64,000 bases of DNA from Bimuria novae-zelandiae CBS 107.79. Taxonomy: Eukaryota > Ascomycota > Dothideomycetes > Pleosporales > Didymosphaeriaceae. Below the pieces are notes generated by a model. It had not been told where the DNA came from. It did no database searches and was given only the letters and a program-made list of their open reading frames with translations. Shown one piece after another: positions 22,788 through 36,189 of this stretch. The stretch spans positions 660,011 through 724,010 of the forward strand of contig ML976664.1 of the NCBI GenBank assembly GCA_010015655.1, given 5' to 3'. The translations under genes and the position numbers were made by a program. Numbering within the stretch: the stretch's first letter is position 1; each line of letters begins with the position of its first letter.

Positions 22788-24634
22788 ACGTGGTTCACCA
22801 CCGAGCGGGCCAACCCCACCGAGCGGGCCAACTTTGCTAAATGCAGCCCACCTCTAGCTTATACTATAATGCCATCACAACATAACGCGCAATAACCTTA
22901 TACTAAAAGCGTACTATAGCTTACTATCTAAGCTATAATTAAAAATCGCGATAAAAGTAAAAGACGCGTTATTATAGCTTTTAGCGTGCCTTAAATAATA
23001 GTATAATAATAATATTAAGGAGCCCTCTCTTAACGCGATCGCAAGCCTAACTTAAAGAAGCTAACTAAGCTAGAGGAGGAGGCTCTAGTCTAACGTATAC
23101 TTAAGCTTAACTAGCGAGAAATAGGTGCAATAAGGGATATAGTCTAAAATATAGCTAATAATCTACTTACTAAGCGCAGTAGATAGTCTATTAGTAAGCA
23201 CTAAATAGACAGGCTTAAGACGCGTACGCTAGAAATTAAGCTTTAAAGGAGCTATTTATATAATTATTAGTAAGCCCTAAACGAAGATCTACGTATTATA
23301 ACGCCCTAGTTTAAGCTAGTTACTAATACTAAGGCTAAGTACGGTATCGCTAATAACGATACGTACAACTTTAACAAGATAGGCTTTATAATAGGGGTAA
23401 TATAGGGTTAGATAGTCTTTACAGGCTCTAAGAAGCAAAGCAACCTAAAGAAGATTTAACTTAGTAACTATAAGTAGGTTACTAATATCTAGGATATTAG
23501 CGCTAAAGGCTAGGCTCTACTACCTTTTCTTATCTTCCTTAGTAAGGTTCTAATTACGTCCTAGTTCTACAATCTACCCTAAAACTAGGTTATTAAAGTT
23601 AGTCCTAATAGCTAGACGTTAAATAAGCTTAGCCTTACCTAGCTAAGGTACTTTAATACTTATACTAAGGCGCGTAGTTTGGGTGCACACTGGCTACTAA
23701 TTATAAATAGTCACGAGAGCCACTAGTTACACGAATTCTATAAATACTATAAGAAATAGAAGATTATTATTCTCTATATGCCTCTACACTTATTACACCT
23801 CTTATAGCTACTTAATGTAGGTTGTTTTTCGCCTTTAAAGCGGGCGTACAGTAATGAGATTAGTAGCTTAGCATAGTATAGTACTAAGTAGATTAAGAAG
23901 GAGACTTTTTTACTAGCCTTTAAAATAGCTTTTAAGAAGGTAATAATAAAGGCGAACATCTACGCAGGCTTTAGAGGCGCTAGATTAGTCCTATATAACC
24001 TAGAGGCAGTATTATTAAGACTTAATATAGTTCTTCGTACGCTAACTCCACCTAACGTAAAGGACACCCTATAGGAATTAAAAATACTAAGTAACCTCCG
24101 CGAGATAGAGGCTTAGTTAACGCTAGTTTATAAGCGTGTATAGAAGTATAGAGATTTACTAGTTTCTTTACTTCTTAGAGCTGTTAAGCAGCTTAACAAA
24201 GGTGTTGTATTAATAGGGCACGAAATAGTATTAATATAATAAAAAATAGTAGGGCTTCGTAAGACAGTAGAGATAGCAATAAAGGTAAAAAGTTAAAAGA
24301 GGAAGTATATTTAGGTAGCTAAGACACTTATAGTAAGAGAGGTAGTCAATTTAATAGCTAAAAAGGATAGTAGTAGGCAAAAGGAGGGTAAAGAGTCTGT
24401 AAAGAGGGTGCGTGGGCAGAGGCGCTGCGGACGTTGCGGCGAAGCTGGTCACAACGCTCGCACTTGCGCAGTAGAAATTATAGATGCATTTAATAGTAAT
24501 AGGTCTAAATAGTATTTCTATGTTCTGCGAATTATAGTAAATTATAGTAGTGTTGTAGGAGGCGCTTCGCAATAGACTGACTTTTAAAAAGTGGCCCGCT
24601 CGGTGGGGTTGGCCCGCTTGGTGGTGAACCACGT
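22788..24634 (+). mobile_element. pogo/Fot-type DNA transposon F (zinc-knuckle transposase), RIP-damaged
   Basis: Terminal inverted repeats begin ACGTGGTTCACCACC at both ends. Each contains a duplicated GAGCGGGCCAAC-like unit. TA flanks both sides (22786-22787 and 24635-24636). The plus strand encodes a broken transposase: an N-terminal basic region near 23035, a DDE-like region in the middle, and an intact C-terminal CCHC knuckle (RCGRCGEAGHNARTC, about 24432-24470). Most stops are TAG or TAA at former Gln or Trp codons. The inserted copy splits Gypsy-1. The copy at 41695-43542 is the same family in the opposite direction. Confidence 0.85.
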
Positions 24635-26051
24635 TAAGCTTTTTATAGAACTACTTAACCTTTTAATCTGCAACGAGCTTACGCTAAGTAGCTAAGTAAA
24701 AGAGTTTAGCTTAAAAGCTTATAAACTTAGTAGTAGTGTATAAATAAAGCTAGCTAAAGGCCTAGTAAGTATTCTTCTATTTATACAGATTACTAAAGGC
24801 TTAGCTTAAAGTATCTAATAAAATTTATTATTAATAGCCTTACTACTATTATAGAGGGCGCTAATTAGCGTTTTAAGCCAGTTTTAAGCAGGATCCTTAG
24901 TACGCGTTATTATATAAGCTATAATACGCTCTTAGGTATCTTACATGTTATTTTTAATAAACTAATTACTATTTAATTATAGCTTGTTTTCTATATATGC
25001 TCTTTAGTAGTTAAACGTTATAGTATTCTTGTTATCTAAAAGTAGTAAAGGATTAAGGAACTTAACTAAGAGCAAGTTAATAGGCTAAGTACTTAAATAA
25101 GTAGTAAGTCTAAAGGGTAATAAGTAGGGAAGATATAAGTTATTAAGCTTATTAGGTTTTAAACCTAAAGGGCTAGTAAAGATATAGCTACCCTAATTCT
25201 ATAGCGTTAATAGTAAGATTTAGAAGTAAGTAGTATAAGATTAAGCTACTAGCGTATTAAAGGTAGAGCTTATTATAATATATTTAGTAAGCTAGGCTTT
25301 TAGCTTGTCTATCTTTTACTATACTTAAATAAAGGTATTATAAAGCTCGTTACCTTTAGCTAGAGCGTTAGTAGTAATTTAGTAATATATATATATAGTT
25401 ATTATCGCTTTATACTATAAAAGAGTAGTTAGCTAGCTAGCTTAGCTATAATTACTATAAAGTCCTATTAAAAGTGCTTAATTACGCCTTTTAGCGTTAC
25501 CTGAATTAGGTTATTACTTATAAAGATAAGTAGCTAGGGTGCTTACGAGGGGTCTTCGTTAATACCTTACTAAATATAGGCTAGCTTTATAAAGGTGTCT
25601 TAGTCGTAGTTCTCCTTAGTAATATAGCTATAGTTCTAGATCTCGTGTTCTTCGTAGGTAAAGTATTTAAATAGATTATACGCGCTATTAAGCATGTGCT
25701 TCTTAAGTACTAACGTAATAAATAGGTATTTTAGTATTATTATATTATGTGTCGTATAGACCTCACTACTATTTATTTAATAAAGGTAGTAAAATATTTA
25801 GCTCTTCTAGCTACTATAGTATATTACGTTTAAATTATATATATTTTTAACTCCCTTTAAGCCTTACTTAGTAGTATTAAGACTTTTTTTATATTAATTA
25901 ACTATTTTCTAACAAAGTAATAGCTTAGTGTAGTTATATAATAAGTCCTTTAAAGTAGTTATTATTAAGTTATACGTGTAGATAGATTAAGTAATTTAAC
26001 CAAATATTCTATTACTATCTCTAACTAAAGTATTAAATAATTTTAATATAA

Positions 26052-26298
26052 TAAAAGGATAAGCACGGGCTCCTTTATTAAAAGAGTAGATAAGGTAAGT
26101 TAGCTCTGTTTTAGCTACACTAAGATAAGGAGGCTGTAGGTACACAGGGCTCGCGCGCTTTTGTGCGCGGCCGTTGGAGCGGAACAACTACCCACCTAAG
26201 GTAACTGCGCTAGGTGCGCGAGCAGTCGCACTAGGGCGTAAGGCAGTTGCGCCTCGTACGCGAGGTCATGTGAGCTGCCGGCATGCCGGGCCGTCACA
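26052..26298 (-). repeat. Gypsy-1 LTR (5' LTR of the partial minus-strand copy)
   Basis: It matches 29582-29850 and 35945-36189 over most of its length. It ends GGCCGTCACA and is followed by AATAC, which lies at the matching Gypsy-2 position in copy 2. Much of the LTR is GC-rich and poorly RIP-mutated. Confidence 0.8.
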
Positions 26299-29200
26299 AA
26301 TACTAAAAAAAGTTACCATTTTAAAAAATCCAAAATACAAACTATAGAACACCCCAGACTACAAAACCCCTCTACATATAAATCTATAGTAGAGATTCTG
26401 TAGAAATAATTAATATATAATCTACTACTACGCTAAATATCTCGGATATTTCCCTTTATAAGAATAATAATACTATTAAGAATAGTTTAATTATCCTATC
26501 TTGCACTATAAAATAAGTAAGAGGCAAGACATTTTCTATAACTAAACTAGGCTAAAAAGTATGGCGTATTATTATTAGTAGATAAATAATATTTATTATA
26601 TATTTAATAAACGTGTTTAGACTCTAACTGCAAGTAACACACAGGTAAAAAAATATATGAATTTAATTAACTAAGTAAGGTATTAGGGACCCTAACGATT
26701 TAATTAATTATTAGAAATAATAAAGCTTTCTATAGTAAGGCTTAGCAATAGCTATAAGATAAAAGGAGCAAGAGTTACCATAAGCTAATAAAAGCACTAA
26801 TTAAAAAGACATCCTTTTTAAACCTAGGCTTACGCAGGAAGACGCGTTTAAGGAGTTAAACGCTACTAATAGTTAGGTATTAATGAATCTACTGGTATAG
26901 CTTAAAAGAGTATAAATAAAGGCTATGCTAAATTTAGGAGCATAAGAAAACTATATATCCTAAAATATATTTAATAGAGTAGGACTCTATAAATACACGA
27001 AGGCACTAATATATTCTATTTATATTATAAATAGATACCTGTTACTAGGCACGACACGAATAGAGTATAGGATTAAAATAACGCTTAAGATCTATAGACA
27101 CTAAAAAGTGACTACCCTTAATAGTATTAAGAAAGAAAGCGTAACCCTATAATTACTTAAGAATAATGAACGCCATTCTTTAAGCGCCGTAACTATATAC
27201 TATAAGTAGAACCTACGTATCAATAGAGTATAATAGTAAATAAAAGAGCTATGAATAACTCAGTTATATAATTAAAAGTAATTAAATATAAAACACTCTT
27301 AGCAGACGGTAGCAGGAGTTACTAAGTTAAAAAGCGCAAGAAAATAGATAATAGTATACTTTATAAAATTCTAGAATGCTACTAAGTATGGTATTATATA
27401 TTTACTATTTACTACAAAGGTAGGAAAAGTAAACCTATCTAAATATTAACTTTACGATTTTACGATAGACCTAAAAGTAGGGAAAACGCTACCCATTAAA
27501 CTACTTTATAGTAAGACTAAAAAGGAACCCCAGCAAGAAAAGGAATTTATTGAAATAAACTTTAATAAGGGCTATATATAACTATTAGAGTGGCTAGTAG
27601 CTAGCCCCTTTGTATTTATATTAAATATTGGAAAATTAATACATGCTACTGAATATCTTAGAGCGCTAAGGCTAACTCTTAAAAGTAAAAATCCTTACTA
27701 TAATAGATTTATAACATAGATACTACCTTATATAAATTAAAGAAGATAATGAATAGCAAACAGCGTTTAGATTACGCTATAGACTATACAAATATATAAT
27801 TATACCTTTTAGAATGATAAACGCAATAGTAAACATCTAAGCACTAGTTAATAATACACTTTGTAACTCTCTAGATATATTTATTATTATTATATATAGA
27901 TAATATCCTCGCCTTCTCTAATAACAAATTAGATTATATTCCATATATATAAATAGTATTAAAATTATTAAACAAAGCATACATCTAAATGAAGCTTAAG
28001 AAGTGTAAGTGGCATGTAATAAGATTAAAGTTCTTAAGACATATTATTAGTATAGAAGGAATGAAAGTCGCGATAGACAAGATTAAGTATATTAAGAACT
28101 AGCTAATACTAAAGATAGTTAATAATATTTAAGAATTTTTTAATTTTATAAATTTAATTAATAATTTATAAAGAACTACGAAAAGGTCACGATGCCTTTA
28201 ACCAACTTCATAATGAAAGAAGCACTCTTTAGACAGATAAAGGAATATAAAAGATTATTTTAGCACCTAATATCAGTACGCACCATATTACCTATTCTTA
28301 TCTACTTTAAGGATAAAAAACTATTAAATATTAAAATAAGCGTAAGCGATCTAGCGATTAGCGCTTACGTAAAGGGAAAAAAGAATAGTAGATAGTATCT
28401 TATTATATACTACTTATGGAAGTTTACCGGCGCAGAAATACGATATAACGTACATAATAAGGAACTCTACGCAATTATTAACGCACTTAAGCATAAAAGA
28501 ATTTATGCACTAGTTACTTAAGTCTTACTATTTTTATGGACTATAGAAACTTTATAAGATTTATCACTGCCAAGGAATTTACGCTATAATAAGTAAAATA
28601 TTTAAAAATAGTAAAATAATACAAGTTTAAGATTATATACACCCTAGGTAAGGAAAATAGACAAGTAGACGCCCTTAGTAGGCGTAGTAATCTTACAAGT
28701 AATAGGGCTAAGACCTACTCTATAATACTCTAGTAAAATAAAGATAGATCTTTAAAACCTATAGTAGAACTTAATTAACTCCGTATTAGTATACCAAAAG
28801 AACCCAAAGAATAATACACTAAAAGTTATATAATAATACCTTGATAACCTTGTATACCGACACCTTAGTGTTAGGAATATAATAGGACTTATTTAATAAA
28901 GCTACGCATTTAGAGGAGTAAAAAAAGTTGTAATAAAGTATATTTGTAAATATATAAATAGCTAATAAAATAAGCACGATACTTATCTTAAGTATAAAAG
29001 AATATTAATAGTCTAGATACTAGTAGCATTATAGAAAGATATTACTATAAATTTTATAATCAGATCACCCTAGTTAAAAGATCCTGCGAATAGAACAAGC
29101 TACAATTCCATGTTACTAATTTACTAAACTCGTAGAATTACTATTATGCTAGCAGATAACTATAGCTCAGAAACCTATATTCCTTATTCTAAATTAACTT

Positions 29201-29581
29201 TTATAACACTATAACATTCTAAAAATAATAATTTGCAATAAAGATAAGCTTTTTACCTTAAACTACTTAATAATAATTATAGCACTTAGCAGAACGAAAC
29301 GAAAGCTATTAATAGCCTAATATTTTATAAATAAACAAATAGATAGAATGAGTAAATTAAATAATCAAGATGTACCTACGCATATACTATAACAACTAGA
29401 AAAATAACTAGATTTCCTTATTATTTATAGCATAATTAGCATATAATAATAAAGTATTAGCAGTTATAGGGTTTACACTATTCTATATATACTATAAAAA
29501 ATACCTATATCTCTTTAATTAAGTATTTCTTATAAATATTAGGGTAGAAGAGGCCATTAACATGGTAAAAAACCTAGATAA

Positions 29582-29850
29582 TGTGAGGACGGGCACAGGC
29601 TCCTGCATCAAGAGAGTAGATGAGGTAGGTTGGCTCTATTTCAGCTACACTAAGATGAGGAGACTGTAGGTACACAGGCCTGCGGCGCTTTTATGCGCTG
29701 CCGCTCGGCACGGAACATCTATCTATCCGAGATAGCTACACTGGGTGCGTGGGCAGCTGCGCCCAGGCGTGAGGCAGCTGCACCTAGGCGTGAGGCAGTC
29801 GCGCCTCTCACGCGAGGTCATGTGTCCTGCCGGCATGCCAGGCTATCACA
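29582..29850 (-). repeat. Gypsy-1 LTR, left (3' LTR)
   Basis: It begins TGTGAGGACGGGCACAGG and ends GGCTATCACA. It is GC-rich and contains about three tandem units of roughly 20 bp built on CAGGCGTGAGGCAG. The left flank GATAA repeats after the right LTR. Confidence 0.88.
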
Positions 29851-32800
29851 TCACCCCCCTCTAAGGTGGGCGCAGTCTTCTAAGTCCGTCGTGTTACCTC
29901 TTTCGTGTCTTGCCTTATGCTAGTATAACTGTAGCTTTGTTATCTTCCTCTATTATCTTTAGATAGGTGCTGGCCGTATACGCTCGTAGCTAGATGTCTA
30001 GTTATAATAGTGGCCCTGCTTTATCTAGGTATGCGTTATAATACTCCTTTACCTTATATAGTGCCCTAATAAAGCCTCGGACGTTGTACCAGGTAGGGTT
30101 AAGATTATAGGCAGTCTAGGAGACTTTGTATTATAAATATCCTTAGTAAATGTGGCTATTAAGGATCTTCTCTACTTATTATTCTAGGTTGCTATTAACC
30201 TCTATTAGCTCCTCTTCTGACTCTATCTAACCTGGCAGTGTGTTTATGGCGGCTTTTCGTAGGCAGTTTATATAAAAGACATTATGCATATGCATGTACG
30301 GTAAAAGCTTAACTTAGTAAGAGTGTCCTTTTATAACGATAATTAGGTAGGGCCTGTATATCTACTAGTTAAGCTTCTAACTAGGCTAGTTAGTTGTAAA
30401 GCCTTTTAGCGTGATATAGACTTAATCGCCTACTCTAAAATTTAGCTTACGTTACTTCTTATTTGCTTGACGTACTTATTACTCCTAGGCATAAATAATC
30501 CCTCTCTAAGCTATCTCTATAGCCTGCTTTATAGCGTTATATTAAACCTTTGCGTAGTTCTGCGCTTCCTCTCGGGACATCTGCTTACGGGCTATAGGCG
30601 AGGTCTTTATCTACTCTTCCTAGTCCTAGTGGTGTGTAGGCTAATATCCGAACTCGATCTCGTACGGCGAGAGGCCTGTAGTCTCATAAGGCAGTATAGC
30701 CTGAGCCTAGTCCATGCAGGGCAGTAGGTTAGACTAGTTATTCTAGTAGTAGTTAATAAATAGGCGAAGGCGCTGGTTAAGGTACTAGTTTATAATTTCT
30801 ATATTACTATTAGTCTAAGGATAATAAGCTATTAAGAGCTTTTGCTTAACGCCTATAAGTTGGCATAGCTTATTTATAAATGCTGAGATGAACTGCGGGC
30901 CTCGATTAGAGACAATAGACTTAGGTGGGCCGTACACACGCCAGATGTAGCGATAGTACATATCTATAGCCTGTTCCGCCGTGGTTGTCTTGTGGCAGGG
31001 TAGTGAGAAGCAGCGCTTGCTTAGGTAGTTAATTATAATAAAGGCATTATCGTACCCTTTCTTATTAGGTAGGAATAACTTAAAGTCTATTAAAATATCC
31101 TACTATACTTACTCTAGTATTAGTAGTAGCTTAAGTAGTCCTAGGGTGCGGTCGCAGGGCGTATAACTCTATTAATAAGCCTTATAGGTAGTAATATAGG
31201 TGTCCACATTCTTCGCTAGATTTGGCTAGTAGTACTAATCTCTAAGTAGCTTCGCTGTCTTCCTTTTTCCTAGGTAAGTAGTGAGCTACGTAGTATAGGC
31301 GGCTTAGATTAAGTAGGTACGTAGGAAGTTAACTGCTAGGACAACTAGCTAATCTTTATGCAAGAGTAGATCTTAATTATTTAGCTTCTATAGTTCTTAG
31401 TTATTAGATAGAGCTTTTTCCCGCAGCTTTTATAGGCTATCGTAATTCTAGTTTACCTTAATTACCTAATTAACGAGGGCATAAGGATCCTCTGCAAAAG
31501 GAGAGGCTAAAAAGGTATTTATTATAGCAATCTTAAGCTCTTAGCCCTATAATCCTTAAGTAGCTAGGTTAGCGAGTTAGGTTATGGCTTCTTGCACTAT
31601 ATTAACGTCTAGCTACTTAGCCTATAAAAAGACCCTTATATAAGCTACCTTATCCTTTTCTTTCTAAGTCTATAGTTCTTCCTACTTGCGTGACAGCGCG
31701 TTAGCCACTACGTTAGTAGTGCCTAGTTAGTAAGTAAGCTTTAGGTTAAAATTAGCTACTATTATAGCCTAGCGTATCTGTCAAGGAGTAAGCTCGCGCT
31801 TAGTAGAGAAGTACTTTAGCGCTTAATAGTTAGTAATAGCGCTAAAGGGCTTAGTTATCTATAGACTAATAAGCTAAGATCTCTATTCTTTAAGGCTATA
31901 GATTACGGCTAGCATCTCTTTATTATGTATATTGTAGTTCATCTGCGGGTCGCTTATTGTCTTAAAATAGAAGGCTACAGGTCGCCAGAGTCTGTCGTCC
32001 TATAGCTAAGAGAGTATGCTAGTAATAACACTATTACTTGCGTTTATTTCTATGCGTGTAACGCGATAGGGAGAGTAGTAAGTAAGTATATTATTTAATA
32101 GTATAAGGTCTTTAACTTGCTAAAAGGCTATAAGCTCTTATTCTTTAAAGGTATGCTAGGCGCCCTTCTTAAGGAGCTTTATAAGCAGTCTAATAATGCG
32201 TCTATAGTCCTTAAGGAAGGTTTAGTAGAAGTTATAGAAGCCTAAAAATAATTATATACTTTTAACTAATATAGGCATAGGCTAGTCCTGCATAGTAGCA
32301 ATCTTCTCTAGGTTCTTCTAAATGCCTTAAGTACTAATAATAAGGCTAAGGAACTTTATCCTAATTACTGCGAACTCGCTCTTCTTAATGTCTGCTTGCA
32401 AACTAGCGTCGCGGAGTCGTTTAAGCACCTGCGCAACATGCTCCTTATAGTATAATAGATTCTCTAAGTAGATAAGGATATTGTCTAGATATACTATGCA
32501 AAAGTCGTTAAGTAGGCTATATAGTACTCTGTTAATATATCGCTAGAAGGTGGTAAGTTTATTATAAAGACTAAATAGGAGCACACGATACTTATAGTTA
32601 CTATAGCGTATATAAAATATGGTTAGGTTCTCTGCTTCCTTGTCTAGTCGAATGCGATAAAAGGCCTGCTATACGTCTAGCTTAGTGAATATCTTAGCAC
32701 GGGCGAGCCTCGCAAGGGTCTCTTAAATAAGTAGGATAGGATAGATATCTTTTTTTATAATAGCGTTAAGCTTGCGATAGTTAATATAAAATTACTACCT

Positions 32801-35800
32801 CTCTCTAGGCTTCTTAGTAAATAGTACTAGTAAGGCGTAAGGCGCGTTGCTGTAAGTAATAACGCCGCGTTAGAGGTAGTTATTTAAGTAATCCTTAACA
32901 AGCTATAACTACTCTAGAAATATACTATATAGTAGGCTTAATATTAGTGTATTATCCGTAGTTAGCTTAATATTGTAATTAACGCTGTTACGGTGTAGAG
33001 GTAGTACGTTAGAGTCCTTTTTTAAAAAGTAAGCTAGGGTAGCGCCCGTATAGCCTAAGAATAGTAACTTCTCTATAAGAAGCTAGCGGAGTTCTTTATT
33101 TAGGTCTAGTAGGTCTGTCTGGCCTAGCTCTTCCTTACGGTCTTAGATTAGCTTCTCTACTTTGTAAATACTAATATAGCTAATAACTATCTCTTTCTAA
33201 CGCGTATTAATTATAAATGCCGCGGCTCTTATAATATTAATCTTAAGGCCTGTCTTAGCGAGGTCCTCGCGAGAGACAGGTTTAGGGCAAGTTAGCTACT
33301 ACTTTTATAATAGTAGCGCTTAGTAGCGGAGCTACTCCTCTATCTTTGCTAGGTTCTTCTGGTAGGTACGACGCTAAGGGGATTGCTGCGATAAGCGGTA
33401 GATATACTGTATAATAGCCACGTCTATAAGCTTATTACGTTAGTTAGCATCTGCCTAATACTTAGAATTAATTCTTATAGCTATGTCTTGCGTTAGGATA
33501 ATAATATCTCGTTTATAGTTAATCTATATTATATTTAGTTACTTAAGTATCTACTACTTATAGTTAATCTAGACGTTAGCTTCCTTAAAAAGCTTGCGGC
33601 TGACTATAAGGTCGTGGCGGCTAGTGTCGCAGGGTATAAAGTAAGTAGTAAGGTAGTGGCCGTCTAGTACTAAGTTAGCCTAGAAGTGCTTATTTACCTG
33701 CCTGTTTAGTTAACTATTATATCTAGCTAAGGGAACAGCTTCTATGCTTTTAATAGATACCTTAAGTCCCTTCTTAATTATATAAAGGTGTTTAAGGTAG
33801 ACTAGGACGTAACTACCTGCGCCTATATTAATAAGAGCCTTTAACCTAATTACTAGCCTGTTTGTTAAGATGCGGTAGGGCAGAGTGAAAGCACTTTCGC
33901 TAAATAAGAGGTCTTGTATACTAGTAGCTCTTATAGGATTCTCTAGGAAGGAGACTTCCCCTAGAGTAATACTTTTCCTAATTCCTTATTAGAAGAGAGG
34001 AAACCTCTGTCCTTAGTCTTATAGTATACCTTTTTATTAGCTTGCGATGCTAAATCGCTGGCCTCTAACGCTTTCTAATTAATAAGGCTATTTAGGCAGT
34101 CTTAAGTAATATATTTTAACTTTTTATAATAGTAGTAGATAAGCTAGCTACTTAGAGCTATAGTGGCAGCGCGCGTTAGCTATATGCGAGTAAAGGGCTA
34201 CGCTAGTATTAAAGCGTACTTGCGAGACCTAGTAGCTAGGTAAGAGTAGCCTTCTTTTAAGATTCTTATTTAGCGCGCGCTATAACCTAGGAGTCTATAA
34301 TTACTACCTCTCGTGCGAGGTCGCGGGCGATGTTAATAAACTTAGAGTAATTATCCTTAAGGCGATAAATATTACGGCCTATATTTATACAGAGTTAATC
34401 TATAAGCTTTTTATAAAACTCTTTAACTTATTAGTTAGTAGGTAGCTTGCGCTGCGTTATAAGGCGAAAGAAGTCTACTTAAAAGCTAGTAAACTTAGCT
34501 ATAGAGCGAAGGCGTAGTTAAATAAATGCTTAACAGGCCTTCTTCTCCTTGTATAGGTCGCCAAAAGCTTGCTCTATTATATCTATTATAAATTTACTAT
34601 TAATGCGTTCGCCACTGTCTCGTAGAGCTCTAATTAAAGTTATAAGTTAGTTACGGGCGGGATCCTCTATGCGTGTAGTTATATATACTATAATACGCTC
34701 TTAGGTATCCTCTAAAGTCTCTCCCATAAACTAATCACGGTTGGACTAAAGTTTGTTCTTTATATAGGCCCTCTAGTGCTTAAAGGTTGTAGTTGTCTTG
34801 CTGTTTAAGAGTAGTAGAGGGTTTAGGAACTTAACTAAGCGCTAGCTTGCGCCTAAAGAGCGTATATATAGATAAGTAATAGGCTTAAATAGTAATAAGC
34901 ACGAAAAATATAAGTTATTAGGCTTGCTAGACTTAGAGCTTGGCGGGTTATTAGTAGAGGGGACGCTCTAGCTTAGGGTCTAAGGAAGAATTTAGAATTT
35001 AGTTATACAAGATTAAGTTACTAGTGTATTAGGGGTAGAGCCTACTATAGCCTGTTTAGTAAGTTAGGCTTCTAACCTGTCTATCTTTTGCTGCGCTTAA
35101 ACGAGGGCTCTATGCAGCCCTTTATCTTTAGCTAAGATATTAGTAGCGATCTAGTAGTATATATATAGTTATTATTACTCTACATTATAAAGAAGTAGCT
35201 AGCTAACTAGCTTTATAGTAATCTTTGCTAGTTCCTGCCTAAAATGCTTAATTACGGCCTCTAGCGTCGCAGTGATTAGGTTATTGCTAGCAAACGTGGG
35301 TAGTTAGGGAGGTTATAAGAGGTCCTTATTAATACCTTGCTAGATACGAGCAAGTTTTAAGGAAGTGTCTTAATTATGGTTTTCCTTAGTGATAGAGCCG
35401 TAGCTCTGGATTTCGTGTTCTTAGTAGATAAAAGGCTTAGATAGGTTGTACGCGCTGCCCAGCATCTCCTTTTTTAGGGCTAACGCTATAAATAGGTGTT
35501 TTAGTGCTATTTTATTAATACTATAGGTAAAGTAGCTAGTTATTAGTTCTCTAGTAAGGAGAAGGCGAGCAGGTAGTGCTTAGAATAGTTAGTAGGAATA
35601 GGTTTCTCTCTTATAAAGGCTAAGGCTCTTATAGCCCTCTTTGCGTAAGTAGTAGGTTGCCTGTATAGCACGTTTATTAAGCAAAGGGCGGTAGGCTAAT
35701 TAGCTCTTTTAGCTAGCTATAGCGTACTGTTTTTAAACTGCGTCCTTTAACTCCCTTTAAGCGGTACGTTACTTAGTAGTATTAGGACCTCTTATTATAG

Positions 35801-35944
35801 GTAATTATACTTTATAACAAACTAATAGCTTAGCGTAGTTATATAATAGATCTTTTAAGGTAGTTATTATTAAGTTGTGCGCGCAGGTAGTTTAACTTAA
35901 TATTTTATTACTATCTCTAGCTAAGTAAAGAGATCTTAGTATAA

Positions 35945-36189
35945 TATAAGGATAGGCACAGGCTCCTGTATTAAGAGAGTAGATAAGGTAGGTTAGCTCT
36001 ATTTCAGCTACACTAAGATAAGGAGACTGTAGGTACACAGGCCTGCGGCGCTTTTATGCGCTGCCGCTNNNNNNNNNNACTGGGTGCGTGGGCAGCTGCG
36101 CCCAGGCGTGAGGCAGCTGCACCCAGGCGTGAGGCAGTCGCGCCTCTCACGCGAGGTCATGTGTCCTGCCGGCATGCCAGGCCGTCACA
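35945..36189 (-). repeat. Gypsy-1 LTR, right (5' LTR)
   Basis: Pairs with 29582-29850. Its first bases are RIP-altered (TATAAGGATAGG in place of TGTGAGGACGGG), while the outer half is unaltered. It includes ten Ns, so its length is uncertain. Confidence 0.85.
36069..36078. other. assembly gap (10 N)
   Basis: Ten undetermined bases within the right Gypsy-1 LTR, at the point where the tandem units begin. Comparison with the left LTR suggests more than ten bases are missing. Confidence 0.95.

Larger units (their letters stand above)
22005..26298 (-). mobile_element. Gypsy-1 partial copy (5' LTR and gag side), interrupted by a pogo element
   Basis: From 22005 the sequence parallels the complete Gypsy-1 copy from about 33625 rightward (for example GGGTATAAAGTAAGTAGTA). 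It ends in the same LTR (26052-26298). A pogo element at 22788-24634 interrupts it, and both flanks rejoin to match Gypsy-1 near 34400. The pol half and the other LTR are missing at the left edge. The right LTR abuts Gypsy-2 sequence, so this copy probably inserted into Gypsy-2. Confidence 0.78.
29582..36189 (-). mobile_element. Gypsy-1 complete copy with two LTRs and GATAA target duplication, RIP-damaged inside
   Basis: LTRs at 29582-29850 and 35945-36189 are flanked by GATAA (29577-29581 and 36190-36194). The minus orientation is shown by the purine tract (complement of CACCCCCCTCTAAG) next to the left LTR and by the coding order from right to left: gag (about 35900-33650), reverse transcriptase (FCIVYLDNILIYLEN, about 32505-32455), RNase H (DPQMNYNIHNKEMLAVI, about 31960-31900), and integrase (SNRGPQFISAFINKL, about 30905-30860). 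It interrupts Gypsy-2 integrase. Stops occur throughout the internal part. The right LTR contains a 10-base assembly gap. Confidence 0.9.

Noticed and set aside
24351..24632. Short open frame in pogo F, and its twin at 41758-41979
   Set aside because: Both are antisense to the transposase zinc-knuckle region and merely preserve openness in both copies.
29693..29923. Short open frame with repeated peptide units
   Set aside because: It lies in the tandem units of a Gypsy-1 LTR; repeat periodicity explains it.
30467..30727. Leucine-rich membrane-like frame
   Set aside because: Antisense to the Gypsy-1 integrase remnant and AT-rich, which produces Leu/Tyr/Ile-rich shadows.
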